Shown here: positions 15,987 to 23,886 of the stretch, one piece after another
Layout: each line of letters begins with the position of its first letter
Position numbering within the stretch: the stretch's first letter is position 1
DNA from: Longimicrobium sp.
GTDB lineage: Bacteria > Gemmatimonadota > Gemmatimonadetes > Longimicrobiales > Longimicrobiaceae
Direction of reading: 5' to 3'
DNA length: 64,000 nt
Assembly: GCA_036389135.1 (NCBI GenBank)
Contig: DASVQP010000038.1
Span: forward strand, 62,001-126,000
Translations under genes and position numbers: made by a program
The notes under the pieces: model-generated
Seen by the model: only the letters and a program-made list of their open reading frames with translations
The model's database searches: none
What the model was told of the DNA's origin: nothing

Positions 15987-16723
15987 CAGCGCTTCGTTCC
16001 CCAGTGCAGCGCCGCGATCCCGCCGGAGAGCGTCGTCCAGCCCACGTCCGCGAAGCCGGCGCGCTCCATTCGCGCGGCGAGCTCCGGCGGCTCCGGAAAC
16101 TGGCGCACCGACTCGGGGAGGTACGTGTACGCCGAGTCGTGCTTCGACACCAGCCGCCCCACCGCCGGCAGCACGCGCAGGAAGTAGAAGAGGTACAGCC
16201 CGCGAAACGGCTGCCACCCCGGCGTGGTGAACTCCAGGATCACGAAGCGCGCCCCCGGCTTCAGCACCCGCGCCGTCTCGCGCAGCCCTACGTCCAGGTC
16301 CGCCAGGTTGCGCACCCCGAACCCCACCGTGGCGCCGTCGAACGCCTCGTCTGCGAAGGGAAGGAGCATCGCGTCCGCGCAGGCGGGCTCCACGGGGATC
16401 GCGGCCAGCTTGTCCGTACCGTGCTCCAGCATGGCGTAGGTGAAGTCGCTCCCCACCACGCGCCCGGTGAAGCCGGGGCGGCGCGCCAGCTCCACGGACA
16501 GGTCCAGCGTCCCCGCGCAGGTGTCCAGGTAGGTGCCCGCGGGGTTGCGCTCCCACCCCAGCCGGTCCACCGCGCGGCGCCGCCACACCCGATCGATGTT
16601 GAGCGACAGGAGGTGGTTGAGCAGGTCGTAGCGCGGCGCGATGGACGAGAACATCCGCCGGACGTGCGCGGCCTTCTCCTCGCTGGCCGGAAGCACCGAA
16701 GGGCGGACGGGGGTCTGCGGCAT
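15986..16723 (-). CDS. menG: Demethylmenaquinone methyltransferase (MenG/UbiE)
   Basis: A 245-residue class I SAM methyltransferase that performs the last methylation of menaquinone. It has the UbiE signatures FSSIAPRYDLLNHLLSLNID, YLDTCAGTLDLS (motif I) and FGVRNLADL, then RVLKPGARFVILEF. ATG 16723 gives the family N-terminus; the open frame reaches 16837. A TATTCT hexamer about 30 bases upstream and the lack of a Shine-Dalgarno suggest a short leader. It is the first gene of the series menG, small membrane protein, ubiD, ubiA, ubiX. Confidence 0.93.
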   Translation of the reverse strand: MPQTPVRPSVLPASEEKAAHVRRMFSSIAPRYDLLNHLLSLNIDRVWRRRAVDRLGWERNPAGTYLDTCAGTLDLSVELARRPGFTGRVVGSDFTYAMLEHGTDKLAAIPVEPACADAMLLPFADEAFDGATVGFGVRNLADLDVGLRETARVLKPGARFVILEFTTPGWQPFRGLYLFYFLRVLPAVGRLVSKHDSAYTYLPESVRQFPEPPELAARMERAGFADVGWTTLSGGIAALHWGTKR

Positions 16724-16824
16724 ACCGTAAATGGGCTCGCGGGTGTAGAATAGACGCGGAAAGGTACCCCCCGCCCCGGTCGCCAGCAAGGCCGCACGCC
16801 GCGCCTGAAACTTCCCGCCGGAGG

Positions 16825-17463
16825 ATGCCGTACCCATCGCAAGGAGGTACGGTTTTCACCCCGTTTCCTACGTTGATCGCAACCGCGCTTACGGACCACG
16901 AGCTCGTCGCCCTCGCCCAGAAAGGGAGTGAGAAGGCATACCGCGAGCTGCTCGGGCGCTACCAGCGCCCGGTGTTTTCCCTCGTCTACCGCATGCTTCG
17001 CGACCGCGAGCAGGCGGAAGACCTGGCGCAGGAGACGTTTGTCCGCGTCTTCAACAACATCGGCCGCTACGACCCGAAGTACAAATTCTCTTCGTGGATC
17101 TTCAAGATCGCCACGAACCTGACCATCGACCACATTCGCAAGAAGGAAGTGGCGACGGTCTCGATAGACGGATCGCGCTATGCGGTAACCCCGGACGAGA
17201 TCGAAGCCTCCACCATCACGGTGGCGAGCGACGACGAGAATCCCGAGGAGCTGCTGGAGGCCAAGGAGCTGGGCGAGTCGATCGAGGGCGCGATCGGCGC
17301 CCTTCGCCCGGAGTACCGCACGGCCATCCTGCTGCGCCACGTGGAGGGCCGCGAGTACCAGGAGATCGCCGACATCATGAGCCTCCCGCTCGGCACGGTG
17401 AAGACGTTCATCCACCGCGCGCGACATGAACTCAGAGGGAAGCTCGAGCACTTACGGGTATGA
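16825..17463 (+). CDS. ECF-type RNA polymerase sigma factor
   Basis: A sigma-70 family protein of up to 212 residues. Region 2 runs from DHELVALAQKG through EDLAQETFVRVFNNI to FSSWIFKIATNLTIDHIRKK. Region 4 is RPEYRTAILLRHVEGREYQE then IADIMSLPLGTVKTFIHRAR. A long acidic linker (about 115-150) joins them. The start is unclear: ATG 16825 has GGAGG directly abutting it (too close), while the strong AAGGAGGT at 16841-16848 has no usable start at normal spacing; TTG 16873 is the next. A zinc anti-sigma factor follows after a heptamer repeat, so the sigma is probably held inactive until an envelope signal. Confidence 0.92.
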   Translation: MPYPSQGGTVFTPFPTLIATALTDHELVALAQKGSEKAYRELLGRYQRPVFSLVYRMLRDREQAEDLAQETFVRVFNNIGRYDPKYKFSSWIFKIATNLTIDHIRKKEVATVSIDGSRYAVTPDEIEASTITVASDDENPEELLEAKELGESIEGAIGALRPEYRTAILLRHVEGREYQEIADIMSLPLGTVKTFIHRARHELRGKLEHLRV

Positions 17464-17467
17464 ACGG

Positions 17468-17536
17468 AAGTGCTAAGTGCTAAGTGCTAAGTGCTGAACG
17501 GCCGCCCCAGGACTTAGGACTTAGGACTTAGCACTC
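17468..17536. repeat. GCTAAGT heptamer element, copy B, between sigma and anti-sigma genes
   Basis: Three GCTAAGT heptamers, then GCTGAACGGCCGCCCC, then inverted GACTTAG heptamers (three) and TTAGCACT. The hairpin would form in the transcript joining the sigma factor to its anti-sigma factor. Confidence 0.9.
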
Positions 17537-17610
17537 GCAGTTTTGAAACTCAGCTCCATCTACTCCCGTAGGCCCCAACATGAACGCAAGCCGCTGCTGA
17601 CGAGGACACC

Positions 17611-18243
17611 GTGACGCAAAACACCGCACACCTTGAACACTGGACGCTGGACGAACTCGCGGAGGGCACGCTCTCGCAGATGGAGCGCGCCCGCGCCGAG
17701 TCGCACCTGGCCCAGTGTGCGCTGTGCACGGCCGAGCTGGAAGCATCGAGGGCCGTGATCTCGGCGCTCGCCGCGCTCCCGCGCTTCGCCCCGTCCGCCA
17801 CATTCGCGGACGCGGTGATGGCCCGCGTGCTCCTTCCGGCCGAAGCGCCGGAGGCGAGCACGGCCAAGGCGCGCCGCCGCTGGCTCCCCGCCACCCGGCG
17901 CGGGTGGATGCTGGTGCTCGCGGCGGTGCTCGCCCCGCTGGCGCCCCTCGTCCCCTTCCTGGCCTGGGTGTTCTCGCACCCCGGCGTGAACGCGGGGTCG
18001 CTGTGGGCCATCGGGCGCGGGTGGGTGGCCGAGACGGTGTGGGGCACCACCGTCCGCGCGGCGGAGTGGACGCTGCGCAGCGATGCGGCGCGGTGGGTGG
18101 TGGAACAGGGCGGGCAGATGCCGGGCGGGTACGCGGGGCTGCTGGCCGTCGTTTTGATGGCGCTACTTGCGATACCCGTCTCCGGATGGGCGATGGTTCG
18201 ACTCCTTCGGACCCCGACAGGGGAACTGACTCATGCACACTGA
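17611..18243 (+). CDS. Zinc-finger anti-sigma factor, membrane-bound
   Basis: A 210-residue protein with the ZAS zinc motif H32-x3-C36-x2-C39 (ESHLAQCALC), which clamps ECF sigma factors. Two membrane helices follow, at about 97-118 (VLAAVLAPLAPLVPFLAWVF) and 174-195 (LLAVVLMALLAIPVSGWAM), separated by a periplasmic stretch. It starts at GTG 17611, 147 bases after the ECF sigma gene, and overlaps the next gene by 11 bases. The arrangement predicts it binds the sigma factor at the membrane until stress releases it. Confidence 0.88.
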   Translation: MTQNTAHLEHWTLDELAEGTLSQMERARAESHLAQCALCTAELEASRAVISALAALPRFAPSATFADAVMARVLLPAEAPEASTAKARRRWLPATRRGWMLVLAAVLAPLAPLVPFLAWVFSHPGVNAGSLWAIGRGWVAETVWGTTVRAAEWTLRSDAARWVVEQGGQMPGGYAGLLAVVLMALLAIPVSGWAMVRLLRTPTGELTHAH

Positions 18244-19375
18244 TCGGATGAACCGCGGGTTCGCGGCCGTCGCATTCGCCGCGCTCGCGGCGCTGCTGGG
18301 AACGGCGCACGCCGTGCCCGCCCAGGACACGCTCGAGGCCGGCGCCCGCCCCGCCGCCGAGATCCGCCGCGGAGGCGACCGCATCGTGGTCGGCCGCGAC
18401 GTGGAGATCGGGCCCGACGAGGTGGTGGAAGGAAAGGTGGTGGTCACCGGCGGCGATCTGGAGGTGCGGGGCCGCGTGCAGGGGAACGTCACCGTCGTCG
18501 GCGGCGACCTGCGCATCGTGCGGGGCGCGGCCGTGGGCGGCAGCGTGCAGGTGAGCGGCGGGGACCTGGACAACGCCGGGGTGGTGAACGGCGACGCCCG
18601 CGTGCTCGGCGGGCGGCTGGTGAACCACCACGGGCGCGTGCTCGGCGAGATGCGGGTGGAGGGCGGCGAGGAGCGCATGGCCGGCCGCCGCACCGCCGGC
18701 GACGGACGCCTGCGCATGAAGAACCGCAGCTTCCTGGGGCAGTTCAGCGACGGGCTCTCGGGGCTTCTTTCCACCATCGCGCTGGGGCTGCTCCTGGCCG
18801 GCATCGGCGCGGCGGCGGTCTTCTACGCACACCCGCGGCTGGACCGGGTGAGCGACTCCGTGAGGGCGGACACGCTGCGGGCCGGCGCGCTGGGGGTTGC
18901 CACCAGCTTCCTGATCTTCCCGGCGTACGTCGTGGGGGGCGTGATCCTGGTGCTCACCCTCATCGGCATCCCTCTCCTCCTGGTCTTCCTGCCGCTCTTC
19001 CCCATCCTGGTGATGGCGGCCGGGGCGTTCGGGCTGGTGGCGGTGGCGCACGCACTGGGCGAGCGCACGGCCGAGCGGCGCGGCAACTGGGACGCGCAGT
19101 ACCGCAACTCGTACGCGTACGTCTTCACCGGCCTGGCGGTCATGCTGGCCCCCCTGATCGCCGCGAACCTGCTGAAGATGACCGTCTTCCTGGGCTTCGC
19201 CGGCGGGCTGCTGGAGTTCCTGGCGAAGATGGGGCTCGCGTTTGCCGCGGCGGTGGGGATCGGGGCGCTCCTCCTGACGCGCGCCGGCGCCGGCGGGCAG
19301 TGGCAGTGGCGCCGCACGCGCGACTACGACCCGATCTTCGATGGGCCGGCGGGTGGGAGCGGTACCGGTGTTTGA
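18233..19375 (+). CDS. Bactofilin-like polymer-forming membrane protein
   Basis: A 380-residue protein with a signal sequence (about 8-29, ending VPAQD). Residues 50-145 form a right-handed beta-helix of the bactofilin/polymer-forming type, seen as a repeating VVVTGGDLEVRGRVQGNVTV pattern. After residue 170 there are four or five hydrophobic helices (for example VVGGVILVLTLIGIPLLLVF). It is probably an envelope scaffold with its repeat domain outside the cytoplasm. It overlaps the anti-sigma gene before it and the next gene after it, so all are one operon and likely targets or partners of the sigma system. Confidence 0.8.
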   Translation: MHTDRMNRGFAAVAFAALAALLGTAHAVPAQDTLEAGARPAAEIRRGGDRIVVGRDVEIGPDEVVEGKVVVTGGDLEVRGRVQGNVTVVGGDLRIVRGAAVGGSVQVSGGDLDNAGVVNGDARVLGGRLVNHHGRVLGEMRVEGGEERMAGRRTAGDGRLRMKNRSFLGQFSDGLSGLLSTIALGLLLAGIGAAAVFYAHPRLDRVSDSVRADTLRAGALGVATSFLIFPAYVVGGVILVLTLIGIPLLLVFLPLFPILVMAAGAFGLVAVAHALGERTAERRGNWDAQYRNSYAYVFTGLAVMLAPLIAANLLKMTVFLGFAGGLLEFLAKMGLAFAAAVGIGALLLTRAGAGGQWQWRRTRDYDPIFDGPAGGSGTGV

Positions 19376-20237
19376 GCGGATCGCCGGCCCTCGCGTGCGC
19401 CGGGCTGCCGGCGCCGCGGCTCTCCTCGCCGCCATCGCGCTCCCGGTTTGGGCGCAGCAGACGTGGCGGACGATGACGTCCGCGCGGCAGGTGGCGGGGG
19501 AGCGGCGGCTGGCGGTGGACGTGGAGTACGGGGCCGGGCGCCTGCGGGTACAGCCGGAGCGCGGCAACCTGCTCTACCGCATGGAGATGCGCTACGACGC
19601 CCAGTCGGCTTCCCCCGTCACCTCGTACGACCGCCGCACGGGCCGGCTGCGCCTGGGGGCGGAGGGCCGGAAGGGCCGCAACAACCGCGAGGACAGCCGC
19701 GGCGAGGGCCGCGCCGACATCGCCCTCACCCCCGCCGTGCCCATGTCGCTGAAGCTGTCCTTCGGCGCCGGCGAGGCGGACGTGAAGCTGGGCGGGCTCG
19801 CGCTGGAGGAGCTGGACATCTCCACCGGCGCCAGCGAGACGCGCATCAGCTTCGACCGCCCCAACCGCACCGCGGCCCGCGCCGTGACGCTGGAGGCGGG
19901 CGCCGCGAGCCTGGTGGTGACCGGCCTGGCCAACGCGCGCACCCAGCGCATCGACTTCGAGGGCGGCGTCGGCGAGACGACGCTGGACTTCGGCGGCGCG
20001 TGGACGCGCGATGCGCGGGCCACGGTCAAGATGGGGCTCGGCTCCGTGACGCTGCGCCTTCCGCGCACGGTCGGCGTGCGGATCGTAAAGGAGTCCTTCC
20101 TGGCGTCCTTCGACAGCAATGGGATGGTGAAGCGCGGCAACGCGTGGTACTCGCGCGGCTACGAGCGCGCCCCCCGCAAGCTGGACATCCAAATCGAAGC
20201 CGCCCTCGGCTCCATCGAGGTGGACTGGATCGACTGA
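19368..20237 (+). CDS. Exported beta-rich protein (LiaF/toastrack-like)
   Basis: A 289-residue protein starting at GTG 19368, which has GGGAG seven bases upstream; the frame also opens at ATG 19341. A signal peptide (about 8-31, ending PVWAQQ) leads to a beta-solenoid of repeated strands such as KLSFGAGEADVKLGGLAL and VVTGLANARTQRIDFEGG. This pattern is shared with LiaF-C/DUF4097-like domains that work with envelope-stress systems. It is the last gene of the sigma/anti-sigma/bactofilin operon and a strong terminator follows. The role is inferred from fold and position. Confidence 0.75.
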   Translation: MFERIAGPRVRRAAGAAALLAAIALPVWAQQTWRTMTSARQVAGERRLAVDVEYGAGRLRVQPERGNLLYRMEMRYDAQSASPVTSYDRRTGRLRLGAEGRKGRNNREDSRGEGRADIALTPAVPMSLKLSFGAGEADVKLGGLALEELDISTGASETRISFDRPNRTAARAVTLEAGAASLVVTGLANARTQRIDFEGGVGETTLDFGGAWTRDARATVKMGLGSVTLRLPRTVGVRIVKESFLASFDSNGMVKRGNAWYSRGYERAPRKLDIQIEAALGSIEVDWID

Positions 20238-20272
20238 GGGGCACTCTCCCCCAGCGTCGCTCCGCGATGCAT

Positions 20273-20306
20273 CCCCCTCCCCCAAAACTGCCTGGGGAGG
20301 GGGTTT
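20273..20306 (+). terminator. Rho-independent terminator of the sigma-factor operon
   Basis: CCCCCTCCCC (20273-20282) pairs with GGGGAGGGGG (20294-20303) and is followed by TTT. Confidence 0.8.
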
Positions 20307-20336
20307 GCGTTTCGCCGCGGCCCGCGTCCAGGTGCT

Positions 20337-20424
20337 CCGGGTCTGTTGCCGCGTTTCTCGAGCCGGCTTTAGCCGCCTTCCCGTCGTTTCAGCCGGGGGC
20401 TTCAGCCCCCGGCGCTTCGTCCGC
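20337..20424. repeat. CGGCTTTAGCCG / CCGGGGGC repeat, copy 1
   Basis: Two hairpins, GCCGGCTTTAGCCGCC and GCCGGGGGCTTCAGCCCCCGGC, joined by TTCCCGTCGTTTCA. About 75 bases match, in inverse orientation, a copy at 61920-62003. Confidence 0.85.
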
Positions 20425-20433
20425 CGGTAACTG

Positions 20434-21519
20434 TCACGCCTCCACGAGCGCGGCGACGCGGGCGGCGACTTTGCGGAGGGCCTGGCCAGCGGGGGAATCG
20501 GGCTCGGAGACGACGACGGGGACGCCGGAGTCGCCGCCCTGGCGCACGCGCATCTCCAGGGGAACGTCGCCCAGGAACTCGACGCCGGTCTGGCCGGCGA
20601 GGCGCGTTCCGCCGGCGCGGCCAAAGATCTCGTAGCGCTCGCCGCAGCAGGGGCAGATGAAGCCGCTCATGTTCTCCACCACGCCAAGGACGCGCGTGTT
20701 GGTCTTCTCGAACATCTTGATGCCGCGCAGCACGTCGCCGGTGGAGACGTCCTGCGGGGTGGTCACCATCACCACGCCGTCCAGGCGGAGCGTCTGCACC
20801 AGGGAGAGCTGCGCGTCGCCGGTGCCGGGGGGCATGTCGACGATCATCACGTCCAGCTCGCCCCATTCGACCTGTTCGATGAACTGCTTCAGGATGCCGG
20901 CGATCATGGGGCCGCGCATGATGGCCGCCTGGTCCGGCTGCAGGAGGAAGCCGAGCGACATCAGGCGGACGCCGTGCGCCTCCAGCGGCAGGAGCTTCTT
21001 GTCGTCGGTCACGTGCGGCTGTCGCGTCTCGCCGAACATGATGGGGACGTTGGGGCCGTACACGTCCGCGTCCAGCACCCCCACGCGCCTGCCGCCGGCC
21101 GCAAGGGCGGCGGCCAGGTTCACGGCGACGGTGCTCTTCCCCACCCCGCCCTTCCCGGAGGAGACGGCGATGATGCGCTTGACCCGCGGAAGGAGCCCCG
21201 AGTTCGGCGTCGGCGCGGGGACGGTGCCGGCGCGCGCGGCGCCCTTTTTCATCGGCGCTCCCGTGGCGGGGAGCGAGATGTCGATCTTGACGCGCTCCAC
21301 CCCCTCCACGCGCTCGGCGGCGGAGCGGGCCTGGCGCACGAGCGTCCCGGGGTCGTCGGCCTGCAGGGCGAAGCGGAAGCGGACCAGCCCGTCCTCGCCC
21401 ACGTCCAGCTCGCGGACGCGGCCGGAGGAGACGACGTCCTCGCCGGTGGTGGGGTGGATCACCCGCGTGAGGGCCGCCGCGACGCGCCGGAGGACCTGGT
21501 CACGCTGTTCGTTGGTCAT
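20434..21519 (-). CDS. mrp: Mrp/ApbC iron-sulfur carrier ATPase
   Basis: A 361-residue protein. Residues 1-85 form a MIP18 (DUF59) domain and 115-355 a ParA-like P-loop ATPase with the deviant Walker A SSGKGGVGKST (120-130). A C-terminal FICPCCGE carries the CxxC that bridges an iron-sulfur cluster between two subunits. Mrp proteins carry Fe-S clusters to apoproteins. ATG 21519 is chosen; the longer frame to 21630 reads through the adjacent heptamer-family repeat. A NifU-type scaffold gene just upstream on the same strand supports an Fe-S role. Confidence 0.95.
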   Translation of the reverse strand: MTNEQRDQVLRRVAAALTRVIHPTTGEDVVSSGRVRELDVGEDGLVRFRFALQADDPGTLVRQARSAAERVEGVERVKIDISLPATGAPMKKGAARAGTVPAPTPNSGLLPRVKRIIAVSSGKGGVGKSTVAVNLAAALAAGGRRVGVLDADVYGPNVPIMFGETRQPHVTDDKKLLPLEAHGVRLMSLGFLLQPDQAAIMRGPMIAGILKQFIEQVEWGELDVMIVDMPPGTGDAQLSLVQTLRLDGVVMVTTPQDVSTGDVLRGIKMFEKTNTRVLGVVENMSGFICPCCGERYEIFGRAGGTRLAGQTGVEFLGDVPLEMRVRQGGDSGVPVVVSEPDSPAGQALRKVAARVAALVEA

Positions 21520-21532
21520 AGGAACTGAAAAA

Positions 21533-21609
21533 AAGTGCGTGAGTGCATGAGTGCGGAAGTGCGTTGGTACGGGCAAGCGCACCGACGCACCAACGCACTC
21601 ACGCACTTC
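21533..21609. repeat. Heptamer-element relative, copy C (GTGCGTGA arms only)
   Basis: GTGCGTGAGTGCATGAGTGCG faces CGCACCAACGCACTCACGCAC across a TTGGTACGGGCAAGC middle. This copy has only the inner GTGCGTGA words of the family, not the GCTAAGT arms. Confidence 0.8.
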
Positions 21610-21613
21610 TGTT

Positions 21614-21642
21614 AAAAAGCCGGCGCCCATGCGAGCGCCGGC
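21614..21642 (-). terminator. Rho-independent terminator after the NifU-like gene
   Basis: GCCGGCGC and GCGCCGGC (21619-21626 with 21635-21642) form a stem; read on the minus strand it is followed by TTTTT. Confidence 0.88.
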
Positions 21643-21663
21643 TATCGTCTGTGCGGGCGTCGT

Positions 21664-21894
21664 TCAGACCGCCTGGACTTCGCGGACTTCCGGAATCACC
21701 TGCTTGATCCGCCGCTCGATCCCCTGCTTCACCGTCATCGTCGAGATCGGGCACGAGCTGCACGCGCCCATCAGGCGGAGCTGCACCACGCCCTGTGCGT
21801 CGTCGTATCCCACGAACTCCACGTCTCCGCCGTCGCCGCGCAGGGCGGGGCGGATGGTGTCCAGAGTGTCTTCGATCTGCTCGACGATGGTCAT
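21664..21894 (-). CDS. NifU C-terminal-type iron-sulfur scaffold protein
   Basis: A 76-residue stand-alone Nfu domain. The cluster-binding CxxC is in MGACSSCPIST, after DTIRPALRGDGGDVEFVGYD, the classic opening of this family. It assembles or carries a 4Fe-4S cluster between two subunits. It lies upstream of mrp on the same strand, but a proper terminator separates them, so they may be transcribed independently while serving the same Fe-S delivery pathway. Confidence 0.93.
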   Translation of the reverse strand: MTIVEQIEDTLDTIRPALRGDGGDVEFVGYDDAQGVVQLRLMGACSSCPISTMTVKQGIERRIKQVIPEVREVQAV

Positions 21895-22012
21895 GCCGCG
21901 GCCGGTTGGGTGAGCGGTGCGCCCTGCACGCCAATGTACCCCACAGCCGGTAAATGGGTCAAGCCGGGCGGGTGTGGCGGAGGGGGCGGCCGGGGAGTAG
22001 CTTGTGCGCGGA

Positions 22013-22109
22013 AAGTGCTAAGTGCTGAGTGCTAAGTGCTGAACAGAGAAGTGCGTGAGTGCGTGAGTGCGTATTACTTAGGACTTAGCACTTAGCACTC
22101 AGCACTTCA
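22013..22109. repeat. GCTAAGT heptamer element, copy D
   Basis: AAGTGCTAAGTGCTGAGTGC, then GCTAAGTGCTGAACAGAGAAG, then GTGCGTGAGTGCGTGAGTGCG, then inverted ACTTAGGACTTAGCACTTAGC. It lies 25 bases ahead of the pruA start, within its leader. Confidence 0.92.
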
Positions 22110-22134
22110 GTTCCGAACCACCAGGAGACCTCGC

Positions 22135-23763
22135 ATGAACAGCGTTACACAGGTTCCAGCTCCGCGCAACGAGCCGGTGCTGTCGTATGCCCCCGGGAGC
22201 CCCGAGCGCGCCGAGCTCAAGGCCGCGCTGGCGCGGATGGCGGGGGAAGAGATCGAGATTCCGCTCATCATCGGGGGCAAGGAAGTCCGCACCGGCAACA
22301 CCGAGCGCCAGGTGATGCCGCACGACCACGGGCACGTCCTGGCGACGTACCACAAGGCAGGGCCCGACGAGGTCCGCCAGGCGATCCACGCCTCGCGCGA
22401 GGCGCAGAAGGAGTGGATGCACTGGCCGTGGGAGGACCGTCTCGCCGTCTTCCAGCGCGCCGCGGAGCTGCTGGCCACGCGCTACCGCCCCGTGCTCAAC
22501 GCCGCCACCATGCTGGGGCAGAGCAAGACGGCGTACCAGGCCGAGATCGACAGCGCCTGCGAGCTGATCGACTTCTGGCGCTGGAACACCCACTTCGCCG
22601 AAAAGATCTACAGCGAGCAGCCCGTGTCCGGCCCCGGGATGTGGAACCGGATGGACCACCGCCCGCTCGAGGGGTTCATCTACGCCGTCACCCCGTTCAA
22701 CTTCACCGCCATCGGCGGGAACCTCCCCACCGCGCCGGCGATGATGGGGAACGTGGCGCTCTGGAAGCCGTCCAACGCGGCGGTCTACAGCAACTACTAC
22801 ATCATGAAGATCCTGCAGGAGGCCGGGCTTCCGGACGGGGTCATCAACTTCATCCCGGGCGACCCGGGGCCGATCACCGACATCCTGGTGGCGCACCGCG
22901 ACCTGGCCGGCATCCACTTCACCGGCTCCACATCCGTCTTTCACACGCTCTGGAAGACGGTGGGGGAACGCATCGCGTCGTACAAGAGCTACCCGCGGCT
23001 GGTGGGCGAGACGGGGGGCAAGGACTTCATCCTGGCCCACGCCAGCGCCGACGTAGACGCGCTCGCCACCGCCATCGTGCGCGGCGGCTTCGAGTACCAG
23101 GGCCAGAAGTGCAGCGCCGCGTCGCGCGTCTTCGTGCCGGACTCCATCTGGCCGCAGGTGCGCGAGCGGACGGTGGAGATGCTGTCGAAGATCCGCGTGG
23201 GCGACGTGCGCGACTTCCGCAACTTCATGGGCGCGGTGATCGACCGGAAGGCGTTCGACAAGATCACCGGCTACATCCAGCACGCCAAGGAATCGAAGGG
23301 GATCGAGATCATCCACGGCGGCACCTCGGACGACTCGAAGGGCTACTTCATCGACCCCACGCTGGTGCAGGTGGAGGATTCCGCCTACCGGCTGATGTGC
23401 GAGGAGGTGTTCGGCCCGGTGCTCGCGCTGCACGTGTACCCGGAGCGCGACTGGGAGCGGATCATGGACGTGGTGGACGCCGGCACCCCGTACGCGCTCA
23501 CGGGCGCCGTCTTCTCCAACGAGCGCAAGCCGATCGTGGAGGCCGACCGCCGGCTGCGCAACTCCGCCGGCAACTTCTACATCAACGACAAGCCCACCGG
23601 GGCCGTCGTCGGCCAGCAGCCCTTTGGCGGCGGGCGCGCGAGCGGCACCAACGACAAGGCGGGCTCCGTGCTCAACATGGTGCGCTGGATCAGCCCGCGC
23701 GCCATCAAGGAGACGTTGGCGCCGGCGCAGCGCTTCGAATACCCCTTCATGGACGCGGAGTAG
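22135..23763 (+). CDS. pruA: L-glutamate gamma-semialdehyde (P5C) dehydrogenase
   Basis: A 542-residue aldehyde dehydrogenase of the long, stand-alone P5CDH type, which oxidises glutamate semialdehyde to glutamate in proline breakdown. Catalytic residues are visible: N188 (TPFNFTA), E291 (GETGGKD) and nucleophile C326 (YQGQKCSAAS). The PFGGGRASGTNDKAG segment near the end is characteristic of this subfamily. AGGAGA precedes ATG 22135. A heptamer repeat lies in the leader and a very strong terminator follows. No proline dehydrogenase gene is adjacent. Confidence 0.95.
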   Translation: MNSVTQVPAPRNEPVLSYAPGSPERAELKAALARMAGEEIEIPLIIGGKEVRTGNTERQVMPHDHGHVLATYHKAGPDEVRQAIHASREAQKEWMHWPWEDRLAVFQRAAELLATRYRPVLNAATMLGQSKTAYQAEIDSACELIDFWRWNTHFAEKIYSEQPVSGPGMWNRMDHRPLEGFIYAVTPFNFTAIGGNLPTAPAMMGNVALWKPSNAAVYSNYYIMKILQEAGLPDGVINFIPGDPGPITDILVAHRDLAGIHFTGSTSVFHTLWKTVGERIASYKSYPRLVGETGGKDFILAHASADVDALATAIVRGGFEYQGQKCSAASRVFVPDSIWPQVRERTVEMLSKIRVGDVRDFRNFMGAVIDRKAFDKITGYIQHAKESKGIEIIHGGTSDDSKGYFIDPTLVQVEDSAYRLMCEEVFGPVLALHVYPERDWERIMDVVDAGTPYALTGAVFSNERKPIVEADRRLRNSAGNFYINDKPTGAVVGQQPFGGGRASGTNDKAGSVLNMVRWISPRAIKETLAPAQRFEYPFMDAE

Positions 23764-23780
23764 CTTCTGGTGGCGGAAGA

Positions 23781-23824
23781 GAAACCTCCCCTCCGGCGTC
23801 GCGCGCCGGAGGGGAGGTTTCTTG
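23781..23824 (+). terminator. Strong rho-independent terminator of pruA
   Basis: A perfect 17-base stem (23782-23798 with 23804-23820; AAACCTCCCCTCCGGC and complement) with a 5-base loop, followed by TCTTGCTT. Confidence 0.92.
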
Positions 23825-23886
23825 CTTCACCTTCGAGCCGCTCCCTGAACTCGGAACGGCTCACGTTCTCAACCCTGGCCAGCCGT

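Noticed and set aside
14244-16187. A 647-codon plus-strand open frame across ubiD and menG
   Set aside because: Antisense shadow with His/Arg/Val-rich translation and no domain. It also reads through a dispersed repeat.
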